Below are positions 1 through 8,768 of a stretch of DNA of 64,000 nt, piece after piece (within the stretch, counting starts at the first letter, position 1; the number at the start of each line of letters is the position of its first letter). Below the pieces are notes generated by a model. The model ran no database searches and was not told the DNA's origin. It saw nothing but the letters and a program-made list of their open reading frames with translations. The stretch spans positions 992,001 through 1,056,000 of the forward strand of contig NZ_KB911820.1 in assembly GCF_000383675.1 (NCBI RefSeq), in the 5' to 3' direction. Made by a program: the position numbers and the translations under genes. The stretch comes from Terracoccus sp. 273MFTsu3.1 (lineage in GTDB: Bacteria; Actinomycetota; Actinomycetes; Actinomycetales; Dermatophilaceae).

Positions 1-2
1 TC

Positions 3-881
3 CTGCCGACGGTCGTGCCGGAGACCCGCCTCGCCTCGGCTAATGCCCGGCTCGCCCAGACCTACTCCGCGACGCAGTCGCTCGGCCCGCTCATTGGCGG
101 TGCACTCGTGCGGCTGCTGTCCGCGCCCGTCGCGGTGCTCGTCGACGCCGTGTCGTATGCCGTGTCTGCCCTCGTGCTCCTGACCGTCCGTGTCCCGGAG
201 CGGGCTCCCGAGCGCGCTCCTGAGCGGCACGTGTGGCGCGAGCTGCGCGAGGGCGCGGCCTGGGTCTACCGGCACACGGTGCTGCGCCCGTACGCCATCT
301 CGCTCCACCTGTGGTTCTTCGCCAACGCGATGGTCACGACGGTGCTCGTCTACTTCGCCACGACGGAGCTGCACCTCGACGCGCTCGCGGTCGGGCTCGT
401 CCTCGCCGCGACCGGTGTGACCGGCGTGCTCGGAGCCGGCCTGTCCCCGCGACTCGGCGTGCGCTTCGGCACCGGCCGGGTGATCACGACGACGGAGTGG
501 CTGAGCCCGGCGGCATACGCCCTCCTGCTGCTCGCCCAGCCCGGGCCGTATGCCATCGTGTGGCCGCTCGTCGCCAACGCGCTCTTCGGCCTGGCGATGG
601 GGCTGCGCGACCCGCTCGACATGAGCTACCGCAACCTCGTGACGCCCGACCGGCTGCGGGGACGGATGAACGCCACGATCCGGTCGCTCAACTGGGGATC
701 GATCGCCGTCGCGGCTCCCCTCGGTGGCCTCGTCGCCGCGACGTGGGGCAACCGGGTCGCCATCGCCGTCGGGGTGGTCGGGCTCGCGGTCGCGGCCCTG
801 CTGCTCTGGAGCTCGCCGTACCGTCACGTCACGGCGCCGGGTGAGCGCCCCGTGCGGGGTGCGGTGCAGGGCCGCGCCTGA
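3..881 (+). CDS. MFS transporter, C-terminal part (5' end outside window)
   Basis: The reading frame is open from the first bases of the window, so the gene starts upstream and about 292 C-terminal residues are visible. The visible start, with LPTVVPETRLASANARLAQT, matches the central loop region of EntS/MdtH-like major facilitator exporters. Several hydrophobic segments follow, for example around PYALLLLAQPGPYAIVWPL and the last segment before SSPYRH. The family exports small molecules using the proton gradient; the substrate cannot be read from sequence. The gene converges with the leftward ABC permease gene and their stop codons are only two bases apart. I see no terminator hairpin between them. 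Confidence 0.85.
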   Translation: MPTVVPETRLASANARLAQTYSATQSLGPLIGGALVRLLSAPVAVLVDAVSYAVSALVLLTVRVPERAPERAPERHVWRELREGAAWVYRHTVLRPYAISLHLWFFANAMVTTVLVYFATTELHLDALAVGLVLAATGVTGVLGAGLSPRLGVRFGTGRVITTTEWLSPAAYALLLLAQPGPYAIVWPLVANALFGLAMGLRDPLDMSYRNLVTPDRLRGRMNATIRSLNWGSIAVAAPLGGLVAATWGNRVAIAVGVVGLAVAALLLWSSPYRHVTAPGERPVRGAVQGRA

Positions 882-883
882 GG

Positions 884-2143
884 TCAGTCCGCCGTGCGCA
901 GGGCCTGCTTCCACGACATCCGGCCCCGGGTCTGCATGAGCGACCGTCGGTAGACCTTCTCGCCGATGACGACGGTCACCGCGGAGAAGGCTGCCATGAG
1001 CAGGAGGGCCACGACGGGCTCCCACCAGGCGGCGTCCCCCGCGATGATGCGGCCCGGCATCGCCACGACCGACACGATCGGCACGAAGGATGCGACCTTG
1101 AGCGGCGTGCCGGTCAGGGCGAAGCTCGCGAAGTAGACGAGCATGAGCAGCGTCGTCAGGGGGGAGGTCGTCGACTGGAGGTCCTCGGTGCGCGAGGCGA
1201 GGGCGCCCGCGACGGCGAAGAGGCAGGCCAGGGCGAAGAAGCCGACCGCGAAGAAGAGGACGAACCACACGACGGCGGTCGAGAGGGCCGGCAGCAGCGA
1301 CGACCACTCGGTGAACGACACCGCCACGAGCCCGACCCCGGCGAAGAGCACCACCTGGGCCATCGCGATGACGGCGTTGCCGACGACCTTGCCGGCGAGC
1401 AGGGCGCGCAGCGGGATCGCCGTCGCGATGATCTCGACGAGGCGCGACTGCTTCTCCTCGACGACGCTCGCAGCGATCTGCTGGCCGAACATCAGGGCGC
1501 CCATGAAGAAGAGCAGCGCGAAGGCGAAGGTCGCGGCCTGCACGAAGCCCCGGTTCGTCGTCTGCCCGTCGAAGCGGTCGGCGACGAGCGTCGCCCCGCG
1601 CTCGAGGGCCTCGACCGTCGTGCCGGCGGCCGCCGCGTTGCGGTCGAGCGCGGCGTCGCGGACGGCTCCCTCGAGGGGCGTCCGCAGCGACGCTGCCACG
1701 TCGTCGCCGGACGTCACGGTCCAGCCGGCCGACGTCTGGTGCAGCCACGCGTCGACCTCACCCCGGTCGACGGCGGCGTGCGCGGCGTCCTCGCCGGCGA
1801 CGGTCGTCGGGGTGATGACGACGGTGTCGCTCGTCGAGCGGGCCGTCGACGCGGCGTGCTCGACGAGGCGCGTGCCCTCGGCCGACGACACGGCGACCGT
1901 GTAGGTCGTCGTCTTGCCCGCCTGCCAGGCCGAGAAGGCCGCGAAACCGGCGATGAACACGAGCGTGAAGAGGGTGGAGAAGAGGAACGTGCGGTTCGTG
2001 ACGCGGACGACGACCTCGCGCACGGCCACGATGAGCCACGGTCGCCCACCGCCGGACGACGGCTCGTCGGTGAGCCCGGCCTCGGCGCCACGGACGCTCT
2101 CGCCGGTGGTGTCGGGGTCCGGTCGGTGCTGCAGGGTGGTCAT
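884..2143 (-). CDS. ABC-2 type transporter permease (NatB-like)
   Basis: This 419-residue membrane protein has one N-terminal membrane segment (TFLFSTLFTLVFIAGFAAF), a large extracytoplasmic domain of about 160 residues, and then a block of membrane segments. That layout is typical of NatB/CcmB-like ABC-2 permeases. The cytoplasmic motif SVVEEKQSRLVEIIATAIP is a hallmark of the family. The start ATG overlaps the stop of the ATPase gene by four bases, so the two are translationally coupled and probably form one exporter. The upstream two-component genes suggest a stress- or antibiotic-induced exporter, but the substrate is unknown. Confidence 0.88.
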   Translation of the reverse strand: MTTLQHRPDPDTTGESVRGAEAGLTDEPSSGGGRPWLIVAVREVVVRVTNRTFLFSTLFTLVFIAGFAAFSAWQAGKTTTYTVAVSSAEGTRLVEHAASTARSTSDTVVITPTTVAGEDAAHAAVDRGEVDAWLHQTSAGWTVTSGDDVAASLRTPLEGAVRDAALDRNAAAAGTTVEALERGATLVADRFDGQTTNRGFVQAATFAFALLFFMGALMFGQQIAASVVEEKQSRLVEIIATAIPLRALLAGKVVGNAVIAMAQVVLFAGVGLVAVSFTEWSSLLPALSTAVVWFVLFFAVGFFALACLFAVAGALASRTEDLQSTTSPLTTLLMLVYFASFALTGTPLKVASFVPIVSVVAMPGRIIAGDAAWWEPVVALLLMAAFSAVTVVIGEKVYRRSLMQTRGRMSWKQALRTAD

Positions 2144-3066
2144 GCCGTCACCTCACGGTAGATCTGGGCCAGGGTGGGTCGCTGCGGCGAGAACTCGTGC
2201 ACGTCGCCGCGTCTCAGGGCCTCCTCGAGCAGGGTCCGTTCGGCGCCGTGCTCGACGATCTCGAGCAGGGCCGTGTGCCCCTCGACGTCCACGGCGTGCA
2301 CGCCCCCGACTCCGCGCACCCATCCGGCGTCGCCCGACAGGACGAGCCGGTGCCGCGAGACGGAGGTGGAGCGCAGCTCGTCCGGGGAACCCGACGCGAC
2401 GACCCGACCCTTGGCGAGCACGACGAGGCGCTCGCAGAGCCGCTCGACGAGGTCGAGCTGGTGGGAGGAGAAGAGGACCGGCACGCCCTGCGTCGTGTGC
2501 TCGCGCAGCAGGTCGGCCATGTTGTCGACCGCGGCGGGGTCGAGGCCGCTGAACGGCTCGTCGAGCACGAGCGCCCGGGGTCGGCCCATGAGCGCGGCGA
2601 TGATCTGGACCCGCTGCTGGTTGCCGAGGGAGAGCTTCTCGACGTGGTCCTTGGCGCGCTCGGCGAGACCGAGGCGCTCGAGGTGGGTCGTGACCGACGA
2701 CCGGGCCGCCGAGGCGCTGAGCCCCCGGAGCCGTCCGAGGTAGACGAGCTGGTCGAGCACCGCCTGCTTGGGATAGAGCCCGCGCTCCTCCGGCATGTAG
2801 CCGAACTGGCGCCGGTCGAGGGCGGTGATCGGACGACCGTCCCAGAGCACCTCGCCACCGCTCGGCGACAGGACGCCCATGACCATGCGCATCGTCGTCG
2901 TCTTACCGGCACCGTTGCCGCCGACGAAGCCGGTCAGCCGACCGGCCCCGACCGTGAAGCTGATGTCGTCGACGGCGCGGATCTCGCCGAAGGTGCGGCT
3001 CAGGTGCCGCAGCTCGATGTCGGCCGTGGCGCGTGGTCTGGTGAGTCGGTCCCCGTCTTCGCTCAT
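2140..3066 (-). CDS. ABC transporter ATP-binding protein (NatA-like)
   Basis: This 308-residue ATPase drives the NatB-like permease encoded immediately downstream. It shows Walker A (GGNGAGKTTT, about residue 55), the ABC signature (LSLGNQQRVQ), Walker B (ALVLDEPFSGLD) and the switch histidine (SSHQLDLVE). The C-terminal extension after about residue 230 is typical of DrrA/NatA-type exporter ATPases. A longer in-frame reading exists upstream, but ATG at 3066 is preferred because a TAGCGT box lies 7 bases before it, predicting a leaderless message. The gene follows the response regulator by 35 bases. Confidence 0.9.
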   Translation of the reverse strand: MSEDGDRLTRPRATADIELRHLSRTFGEIRAVDDISFTVGAGRLTGFVGGNGAGKTTTMRMVMGVLSPSGGEVLWDGRPITALDRRQFGYMPEERGLYPKQAVLDQLVYLGRLRGLSASAARSSVTTHLERLGLAERAKDHVEKLSLGNQQRVQIIAALMGRPRALVLDEPFSGLDPAAVDNMADLLREHTTQGVPVLFSSHQLDLVERLCERLVVLAKGRVVASGSPDELRSTSVSRHRLVLSGDAGWVRGVGGVHAVDVEGHTALLEIVEHGAERTLLEEALRRGDVHEFSPQRPTLAQIYREVTA

Positions 3067-3073
3067 GACACCC

Positions 3074-3079
3074 ACGCTA
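3074..3079 (-). promoter_or_regulatory. Predicted -10 box of a leaderless promoter for the ABC ATPase gene
   Basis: On the minus strand TAGCGT is followed by 7 bases and then the ATG at 3066. This TANNNT-N6/7-start arrangement recurs at many genes in the window. No good -35 box is visible. Confidence 0.5.
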
Positions 3080-3101
3080 GGCCGCGCGGGAGCGCCCAGG
3101 A

Positions 3102-3806
3102 TCAGCCGCTCGGTTGATCCTCGGGGTCCCCCCGGAGGATGAGACCGGCCTCGTAGGCCAGCACGACCGCCTGGACGCGGTCGCGCAGGTGCAGCTTGGC
3201 GAAGACGTTGGACAGGTGCGTCTTGACGGTGGCCTCGCCGACGAAGAGCCGACCGGCGATCTCGGCGTTGGAGAGCCCACGTCCCACGAGACCGAGCACC
3301 TCGAGCTCGCGGGGTGTCAGGTCGTCGAGCCGCGGGTCCCGCTCGGCCCGCCGTGGGGCGACCCGATCGTCGGCGACCGGCCCGCTCGTCATCTGCTCGA
3401 TGACGCGCCGGGTGACCTCCGGAGCGAGCAGGGCGTGACCACCCGAGACGGCACGCACCGCCTCGATGAGGTGGTCGGCGTCGGCGTTCTTGAGCAGGAA
3501 GCCGCTCGCCCCGGCGGCGAGGCCGGCGAAGACGTAGTCGTCCCGGTCGAACGTCGTGAGGATGACGACCCTGGCGAGGTCGTCGGCGACGATGCGCCGG
3601 GTCGCCTCGATGCCGTCCATGAGCGGCATCTGCACGTCCATGAGCACGACGTCGGGTCGCAGCTCGCGCGTGAGCCGCACGGCCTCCTCGCCGTCGCTCG
3701 CCTGCCCGATGACCTCGATGTCGTCCTCCACCGAGAGGATGAGCGAGAATCCGGACCGCACGAGCAGCTGGTCGTCGACGAGCAGGACGCGTACGGGCGC
3801 ACTCAC
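3102..3806 (-). CDS. Two-component response regulator, NarL/FixJ family
   Basis: The predicted 234-residue protein has a receiver domain (residues about 1-120) beginning VSAPVRVLLVDDQLLVRSG. It shows the acidic pair DD, the phospho-acceptor Asp in VVLMDVQMPLMDG and the conserved Lys in GFLLKNAD. A LuxR-type helix-turn-helix follows at about residues 165-225, with LTPRELEVLGLVGRGLSNAEI and GEATVKTHLSNV. The GTG start at 3806 overlaps the kinase stop by four bases, so kinase and regulator are translationally coupled. The likely target is the ABC exporter just downstream, which is an inference from position. Confidence 0.93.
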   Translation of the reverse strand: MSAPVRVLLVDDQLLVRSGFSLILSVEDDIEVIGQASDGEEAVRLTRELRPDVVLMDVQMPLMDGIEATRRIVADDLARVVILTTFDRDDYVFAGLAAGASGFLLKNADADHLIEAVRAVSGGHALLAPEVTRRVIEQMTSGPVADDRVAPRRAERDPRLDDLTPRELEVLGLVGRGLSNAEIAGRLFVGEATVKTHLSNVFAKLHLRDRVQAVVLAYEAGLILRGDPEDQPSG

Positions 3807-5191
3807 GGCGCCTCCTCGGGCAGCGGCATCCGCACGCGGACCCGGTAGCCACCGGTGACCCGGGGCCCGATCTCGCTCACCCCGCCGTGCGTCGCGAGGC
3901 GCTCGCGGACGCCGAGGAGCCCGAGCCCGGTCCCCGACGTCCCCGACCGCGGCCGCCCGCCGTCGAGCACCTCGACCTCGGCGTACCCGTGCGCGAAACC
4001 GTGCTCGGGTCGTCGGTCGACGCGGACGAAGACGGTCGCGGAGGCGGCGGTCGAGTGCCGGCGCACGTTGGCCAGCGCCTCCTGCGCGGTGCGGTAGAGG
4101 GACAGCCCCAGCGGTGCCGGGACGGAGGCGGCTGCGCCGGGCACGTCCTCGACGACGTGGCACTCGACCTCGAGACCGTGGGTCGCAGCATCCCGCGCGA
4201 GAGCCGCGACGTCCGTGAGCCCGGGCTCGGGCGCGCGGGTGCGGGCGCCCGGGCCCGTCCCGTCGGGGCCCACCTCCTGGTCGTCGGCGCGCAGCGTGCC
4301 GAGCAGCCCCCGCATCTGCGCCACGGCATCGCGCGACGACGTCTCGACCGACCGCAGGGCGCCCTCGGCGGCGTCGGGGTCGCGCCGGAGCACGCGACGG
4401 GCTGCAGCGGCCTGGATCCCGATGACCGACACGTGGTGGGCGACGACGTCGTGGAGCTCGCGCGCGATCCGAAGCCGCTCCTCGACGACGGCCTGCCGCT
4501 GCAGGCTCGCGGCCTGGGCGTCGATGGTGCGGGCCTGGGCGGCGAGCCGGTCGCGCTGGAGCGCGGCGCGCCAGGCGGCCTGGCCGCCGATGATGGCGCC
4601 GCCGAAGTAGAAGACGTTGATGAGCAGGGTGTAGACGACGTAGGCACCCGCCGGGCTGAAGAGGCCCTGGTGGACGAGGGGCTCGTCACCGCGGCTCATC
4701 GCCTCCTCGACCCCGCTGCCGACCGCGAGCTGCCAGGCGAGCCAGCCGAACATGAGCAGCACGACGCCGGCCACGACCCCGAGCATGGCCTGGCGGTCCC
4801 GCGCCCAGGCGACGCCGGTGAAGAGGGCGAGGAAGTAGACCACCTGCATCGGCATCGAGACCGCGACGGCGGGCATGAGCAGTCCGAAGACGAAGAGGTG
4901 CAGCGACAGCCCGGCCGCGACGAGCAGCGGCCACCGGTGGCGCCAGATGAGCGGGACCGTGCCGAGAGCCACCGCGACATGTGGCCAGACCCACGAGTCC
5001 TGCTGGGCGCCGAGGGAGTCGATGCTGCGCAGCAGCTCGACGCCGAGGGAGCCCGCGACGAGGAAGCCGAGGGCGACCCACAGGTCGGTGCGCCGTTTGC
5101 GGGGCGAGTCGTCGGGCACCCGCTCCCAGTCGGTGTCGACGCCGAAGTACGCCCTCACCCGCGCCACGAGGGCAGTCCACCGGCCGTCCAT
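3803..5191 (-). CDS. Two-component sensor histidine kinase, HisKA_3 (NarX/LiaS/DesK type)
   Basis: This is a 462-residue membrane kinase. The N-terminal ~210 residues hold about five or six hydrophobic segments with no large extracellular domain, typical of intramembrane-sensing kinases. A dimerisation domain follows with the phospho-acceptor histidine in RIARELHDVVAHHVS. The C-terminal HATPase region includes the DGGRPRSGTSGTGLGLLG glycine-rich lid. Start ATG 5191 is chosen because TAGGCT lies 7 bases upstream. It is divergent from the M24 peptidase gene and heads a four-gene unit of kinase, regulator, ATPase and permease. The signal is unknown; envelope stress or a peptide antibiotic is a guess from similar modules. 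Confidence 0.92.
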   Translation of the reverse strand: MDGRWTALVARVRAYFGVDTDWERVPDDSPRKRRTDLWVALGFLVAGSLGVELLRSIDSLGAQQDSWVWPHVAVALGTVPLIWRHRWPLLVAAGLSLHLFVFGLLMPAVAVSMPMQVVYFLALFTGVAWARDRQAMLGVVAGVVLLMFGWLAWQLAVGSGVEEAMSRGDEPLVHQGLFSPAGAYVVYTLLINVFYFGGAIIGGQAAWRAALQRDRLAAQARTIDAQAASLQRQAVVEERLRIARELHDVVAHHVSVIGIQAAAARRVLRRDPDAAEGALRSVETSSRDAVAQMRGLLGTLRADDQEVGPDGTGPGARTRAPEPGLTDVAALARDAATHGLEVECHVVEDVPGAAASVPAPLGLSLYRTAQEALANVRRHSTAASATVFVRVDRRPEHGFAHGYAEVEVLDGGRPRSGTSGTGLGLLGVRERLATHGGVSEIGPRVTGGYRVRVRMPLPEEAP

Positions 5192-5198
5192 GGGATCC

Positions 5199-5204
5199 AG
5201 CCTA
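5199..5204 (-). promoter_or_regulatory. Predicted -10 box, leaderless promoter of the histidine kinase operon
   Basis: Minus-strand TAGGCT sits 7 bases before ATG 5191. It faces a second TANNNT box serving the M24 gene on the other strand, so the 78-bp gap is a compact divergent promoter region. Confidence 0.5.
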
Positions 5205-5257
5205 GGCAGGCCGGTGCCCGAGCCGGCTCCCCCTCGAGGTGGAGGGCGTGGCGGCGG

Positions 5258-5263
5258 TAGGTT
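5258..5263 (+). promoter_or_regulatory. Predicted -10 box, leaderless promoter of the M24 peptidase gene
   Basis: TAGGTT is followed by 6 bases and ATG 5270. No ribosome binding site fits, which agrees with a leaderless transcript. Confidence 0.5.
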
Positions 5264-5269
5264 CGGCGC

Positions 5270-6397
5270 ATGGGTGTCAGCTCCTCCGTCCTCGACGTCT
5301 CGACGATGCGCTCCCGGCTCGACCGGCTGCGCCACCACGCGGCCGACGCCGGCGTCGCCGCGACGGTCGTGTCGCCCGGCTCCGACCTGCGCTACCTCAC
5401 CGGCATCGCGGGCTCGTCCTTCGAGCGCCTCACGGCCCTCGTCGTCCCGAGCGACGACGCGGTCGCCCCGGTCTTCGTCTCGCCGGCGCTCGAGTACGCC
5501 GGCCTCGGCCACGTGCCGCTCGGCGAGCTCGGCGTCGAGGTGCGCACGTGGGTCGACGGCGAGGACCCCTACGCCCTGGCGCTCGGCGGAGTGCCGAGCG
5601 GTCGCGTCGCAGTGTCCGACATGACGCCGGCGCTGCACCTGCTGCGGCTCCGCGACGCGGGGGCCGGCGACCAGCAGCTCGCAGGGCCGGTCCTGCGCGA
5701 GCTGCGGATGCGCAAGGACGCACTCGAGCTCGCGGAGCTGCGTGCGGCCGGAGCCGCGATCGACCGGGTGCACGCGCGGGTCGGCGAGTGGCTCCGGCCC
5801 GGTCGCACCGAGGCCGACGTCGCCGCCGACATCGCTGCCGCGATCGTCGAGGAGGGCCACGCCACGGCCGAGTTCGTCATCGTGGGGTCGGGTCCCAACG
5901 GTGCGAGCCCGCACCACTCCGTCAGCGACCGCGTCATCGAGGACGGCGACGTCGTCGTCGTCGACATCGGCGGCCCGCTGCCGTCGGGCTACGGCTCCGA
6001 CAGCACGCGCACGTATGCCGTCGGGTCGCCCCGTGAGCCCGGCGTGGCCGAGGCGTATGCCGCGCTCCAGGCGGCGCAGCAGGCGTCCGTCGAGTCGGTG
6101 CGTCCCGGAGCCACGTGCGAGGAGATCGACCGGGCGGCTCGCGACGTGCTCGCGGAGGCCGGCCTCGCCGAGCACTTCATCCACCGCACCGGCCACGGCA
6201 TCGGCCTCGACGGCCACGAGGAGCCCTACATCGTCGCGGGCAACGACCTGCCGGTCGAACCCGGCATGACCTTCAGCATCGAGCCCGGCGTCTACCTCGC
6301 GGGCCGTTGGGGTGCACGGATCGAGGACATCGTCGCGGTGACCGACGACGGTGTCGAGCGCTTCAACACGAGGCCGACCGACCTCGTCGTCCTCTGA
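5270..6397 (+). CDS. M24 family metallopeptidase (Xaa-Pro dipeptidase / aminopeptidase P type)
   Basis: This 375-residue cytoplasmic metallopeptidase probably removes N-terminal residues next to proline. An N-terminal creatinase-like domain spans about residues 15-145 (SDLRYLTGIAGSSFERLTAL). The C-terminal pita-bread domain carries the five metal ligands expected for the family: Asp in VVDIGGPLPSGYGSD, the second Asp in the same stretch, His in HRTGHGIGLDGHEEP, Glu in TFSIEPGVYL and Glu in ARIEDIVAV. The ATG at 5270 is supported by the TAGGTT box. It is a single-gene unit ending at a hairpin shared with the convergent oxidoreductase gene. Confidence 0.93.
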   Translation: MGVSSSVLDVSTMRSRLDRLRHHAADAGVAATVVSPGSDLRYLTGIAGSSFERLTALVVPSDDAVAPVFVSPALEYAGLGHVPLGELGVEVRTWVDGEDPYALALGGVPSGRVAVSDMTPALHLLRLRDAGAGDQQLAGPVLRELRMRKDALELAELRAAGAAIDRVHARVGEWLRPGRTEADVAADIAAAIVEEGHATAEFVIVGSGPNGASPHHSVSDRVIEDGDVVVVDIGGPLPSGYGSDSTRTYAVGSPREPGVAEAYAALQAAQQASVESVRPGATCEEIDRAARDVLAEAGLAEHFIHRTGHGIGLDGHEEPYIVAGNDLPVEPGMTFSIEPGVYLAGRWGARIEDIVAVTDDGVERFNTRPTDLVVL

Positions 6398-6419
6398 CGA
6401 CAGACACGCGTGACGACGG

Positions 6420-6442
6420 GGCCACTCGACGGTCGAGTGGCC
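6420..6442. terminator. Hairpin terminator between convergent genes
   Basis: GGCCACTCGAC (6420-6430) and GTCGAGTGGCC (6432-6442) are a perfect 11-base inverted repeat around one base. The central pairs must open to form a loop. It lies between the stops of the M24 and FAD oxidoreductase genes and could act in both directions. There is no T-run. Confidence 0.6.
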
Positions 6443-6470
6443 GCGTCGTCCCAGGGCCAGGTGGGCGCCC

Positions 6471-7883
6471 TCAGGAGTCGAAGCCGACGCCGATCCGGTC
6501 GAGAGCGCGGAGCCACAGGTTGCGGCGCCCGGTGCGGTCCTCGGCCGCGAGCGACGACCGCGTGGCCCGCACCGCGGCATACCGGATCGGCTCGGGAGGG
6601 AAGGGGATCGGCTTGCGCCGCACCATCTCGAGACGGGTCAGCTCGGTGTCCTTGCCGTCGACGAGGTCGAGGGCGACGGCCGCACCGAAGCGGGTCGAGG
6701 CGACGCCCAGCCCGGTGTAGCCGACGGCATACGCCATCCGTCCTCCGAGCGCCGTGCCGAAGACCGGTGTGAAGCGCGACGTCGTGTCGATGACGCCGGC
6801 CCAGCGGTGCGTGAAGCGGATGCCCTCCAGCTGAGGGAAGAGGTCGAGGAAGTGGTCGGCGAGCAGCCCGTGGGAGGCGTCCGACTGCTCGAGCGCGGGG
6901 TCGATGCGTCCGGGGAAGTGGTAGTTCGCGTCGTAGCCGCCGAAGAGCACCCGGTCGTCGAGCGTCCTTCTGTAGTAGTGGAACTGGTTGCCCGCGTCGG
7001 TCAGTCCCTCGCGTCCCTTCCACCCGATGGCGTCGAGCTGGCCCGGCGTCAGGGGCTCGGTCATGAGGACGTGGTCGTAGACCGGGAGCACCCACGCGCT
7101 GAAGCGCCTGAGCACGCCCTGCGACGCGTTCGTGCCGATGACGACGCGTCGCGCGTGGATCGAGCCGCCGTCGAGCGTCACCCTCACCCCGTCGCCCTCC
7201 GTGTCGAATCGCGTGGCACGCGTGTGCTCGTGGAGCCGCACGCCCAGCGACTCGGCCGCGCGTGCCAGGCCCCAGACGAGGCGCGCGGGGTCGACGAGCG
7301 CGACCTCGGGGTCGTACATCCCGGCGAGGTAGCGCGGCGAGTCGACGCGCGCCCGCGCCTGCTCTGCGTCGAGCAGCAGGGCCGGCACGCCGTGCGCCCG
7401 GTGCAGCTCGTAGGACTCACGGACAGAAGGGATCTGGTGCTCGGTCAGGGCCAGCGTCAGCTCGCCGGGCACGTGGTGGTCCGCGTCGATGCCGTATGCC
7501 GTCAGCGTCCTCTCGATGCCCGCGACGTTCTCGGTCGCGAGCCGGTCGAGGGTCTCCATCTCGTCGGGCCAGCAGCCGACCCCCTGGGCGAGGCCGTGGG
7601 TCAGTGACGGCGCCATGAAGCCGCCGTTGCGCCCGGACGCACCGTCGGCCAGCCGGGCTGCCTCGACGACGACGACGTCACGTGACGGGTCGGCCTCCTT
7701 GGCCTGGATCGCGGCCCAGAGCCCGGTGAACCCGCCGCCGACGACGAGCAGGTCGGTGCGGGGCGCCGCGCCGGTCAGGGCCGCCCGTGGGTCGGGCCGC
7801 TCGGGTCGGTCGATCCAGAACGGGACGGGGCGCGCGTCGGCGAGGGCAGCGGCGGCGCGGGGCGAGAGCGGGGAAACAGGCAT
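6471..7883 (-). CDS. FAD-dependent oxidoreductase (DAO family, gamma-glutamylputrescine oxidase-like)
   Basis: This is a 470-residue flavoprotein of the D-amino-acid oxidase superfamily. The dinucleotide-binding motif LLVVGGGFTGLWAAIQA is at about residues 40-57, and SGRNGGFMAPS is the conserved flavin-contact loop. The C-terminal part has the HRWAGVIDTTSRFTPVFG and YTGLGVASTRFGA segments common to the PuuB-like subgroup, which oxidise polyamine or amino acid derivatives. The actual substrate is not deducible. ATG 7883 is chosen because the N-terminus MPVSPLSPRAAAAL leads directly into the fold; upstream in-frame sequence looks non-coding. It is divergent from the GNAT gene at 7913. Confidence 0.85.
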   Translation of the reverse strand: MPVSPLSPRAAAALADARPVPFWIDRPERPDPRAALTGAAPRTDLLVVGGGFTGLWAAIQAKEADPSRDVVVVEAARLADGASGRNGGFMAPSLTHGLAQGVGCWPDEMETLDRLATENVAGIERTLTAYGIDADHHVPGELTLALTEHQIPSVRESYELHRAHGVPALLLDAEQARARVDSPRYLAGMYDPEVALVDPARLVWGLARAAESLGVRLHEHTRATRFDTEGDGVRVTLDGGSIHARRVVIGTNASQGVLRRFSAWVLPVYDHVLMTEPLTPGQLDAIGWKGREGLTDAGNQFHYYRRTLDDRVLFGGYDANYHFPGRIDPALEQSDASHGLLADHFLDLFPQLEGIRFTHRWAGVIDTTSRFTPVFGTALGGRMAYAVGYTGLGVASTRFGAAVALDLVDGKDTELTRLEMVRRKPIPFPPEPIRYAAVRATRSSLAAEDRTGRRNLWLRALDRIGVGFDS

Positions 7884-7912
7884 GACGAGACGGATCAGAC
7901 CATGCTTGGCTG

Positions 7913-8758
7913 GTGCCTGTGAACCCCCGTTCGTTCCAGAGCGATGCCGCGTCGGCGTCGGCGCCCGTGCCCGAGCAGCTGCTGCGGGTCTTCCACGACC
8001 AGACGCGCGCGCCCGTCCCGCTCGGGACGGCCGAGCGCCCGCTCGAGCTCGACGGCCCCGTGCGCAAGCACTACGACCTCGACCCGGCCGGTCACTTCGC
8101 GATGGTCGAGAGCCCGGACGGCCTCGGTGACGACCCCGACGGCCTCGTCGCCCGGGTGCGCGACTTCTTCGCCGAGCGGGGGCAGAAGGTCGAGTGGAAG
8201 ACGTACGACTACGACGAGCCGAGCGACCTCGGTGCGCGCCTCGAGGCAGCGGGCTTCGTCCGCGAGGACGACGAGGCGCTGATCCTCGGTGAGGCCTCGC
8301 CACTCGCGGCGCAGGACCTCGCACTGCCCGAGGGCGTCGTCGTGCGTGCCGCAGACGGCTTCGAGGACTTCGCCCGGATGCGCACGATGTCCGAGACGGT
8401 CTGGGGGGAGGACCACGCCTGGGTGACCGAGTCGCTCTACCCCGAGTGGGTCGCCCGGCCCGAGTCGATGGACGTCGTCGTCGTCGAGGAGTCCCGTGAG
8501 GGGCCGGTCCTCTGCGCGGCCCGTGGCGAGTACGACGCGAGCGGGTTCACCGGCCTGTGGGGTGGCTCGACGCTGCCCGAGTGGCGCGGCCGCGGGCTCT
8601 ACCGCGCCACGCTGCTCCACCGGGCCCGCCTGGGCCTCGACCGCGGCAAGGAGTACGTCCGCGTCGACGCCTCGCCCGACTCCGAGCCGATCCTGCGTCG
8701 CCTCGGCCTGCACCGCGTCGCGACGACGACCCCGTACGTCTTCGATCCCACGGCCTGA
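7913..8758 (+). CDS. GNAT family N-acetyltransferase
   Basis: This 281-residue protein ends in a GNAT domain. The acetyl-CoA binding region is LPEWRGRGLYRATLLHRARL at about residues 220-240, followed by a late beta strand and helix (YVRVDASPDSEPILRRLGL) near the C-terminus. The first ~130 residues form a partner domain often seen in two-domain actinobacterial GNATs. Substrate unknown. Both GTG 7913 and GTG 7919 could be starts; CATGCT lies 6 bases before 7913. It is divergent from the oxidoreductase gene and followed 10 bases later by a lipoprotein gene, perhaps co-transcribed. Confidence 0.82.
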   Translation: MPVNPRSFQSDAASASAPVPEQLLRVFHDQTRAPVPLGTAERPLELDGPVRKHYDLDPAGHFAMVESPDGLGDDPDGLVARVRDFFAERGQKVEWKTYDYDEPSDLGARLEAAGFVREDDEALILGEASPLAAQDLALPEGVVVRAADGFEDFARMRTMSETVWGEDHAWVTESLYPEWVARPESMDVVVVEESREGPVLCAARGEYDASGFTGLWGGSTLPEWRGRGLYRATLLHRARLGLDRGKEYVRVDASPDSEPILRRLGLHRVATTTPYVFDPTA

Positions 8759-8768
8759 CGGGGCGACG

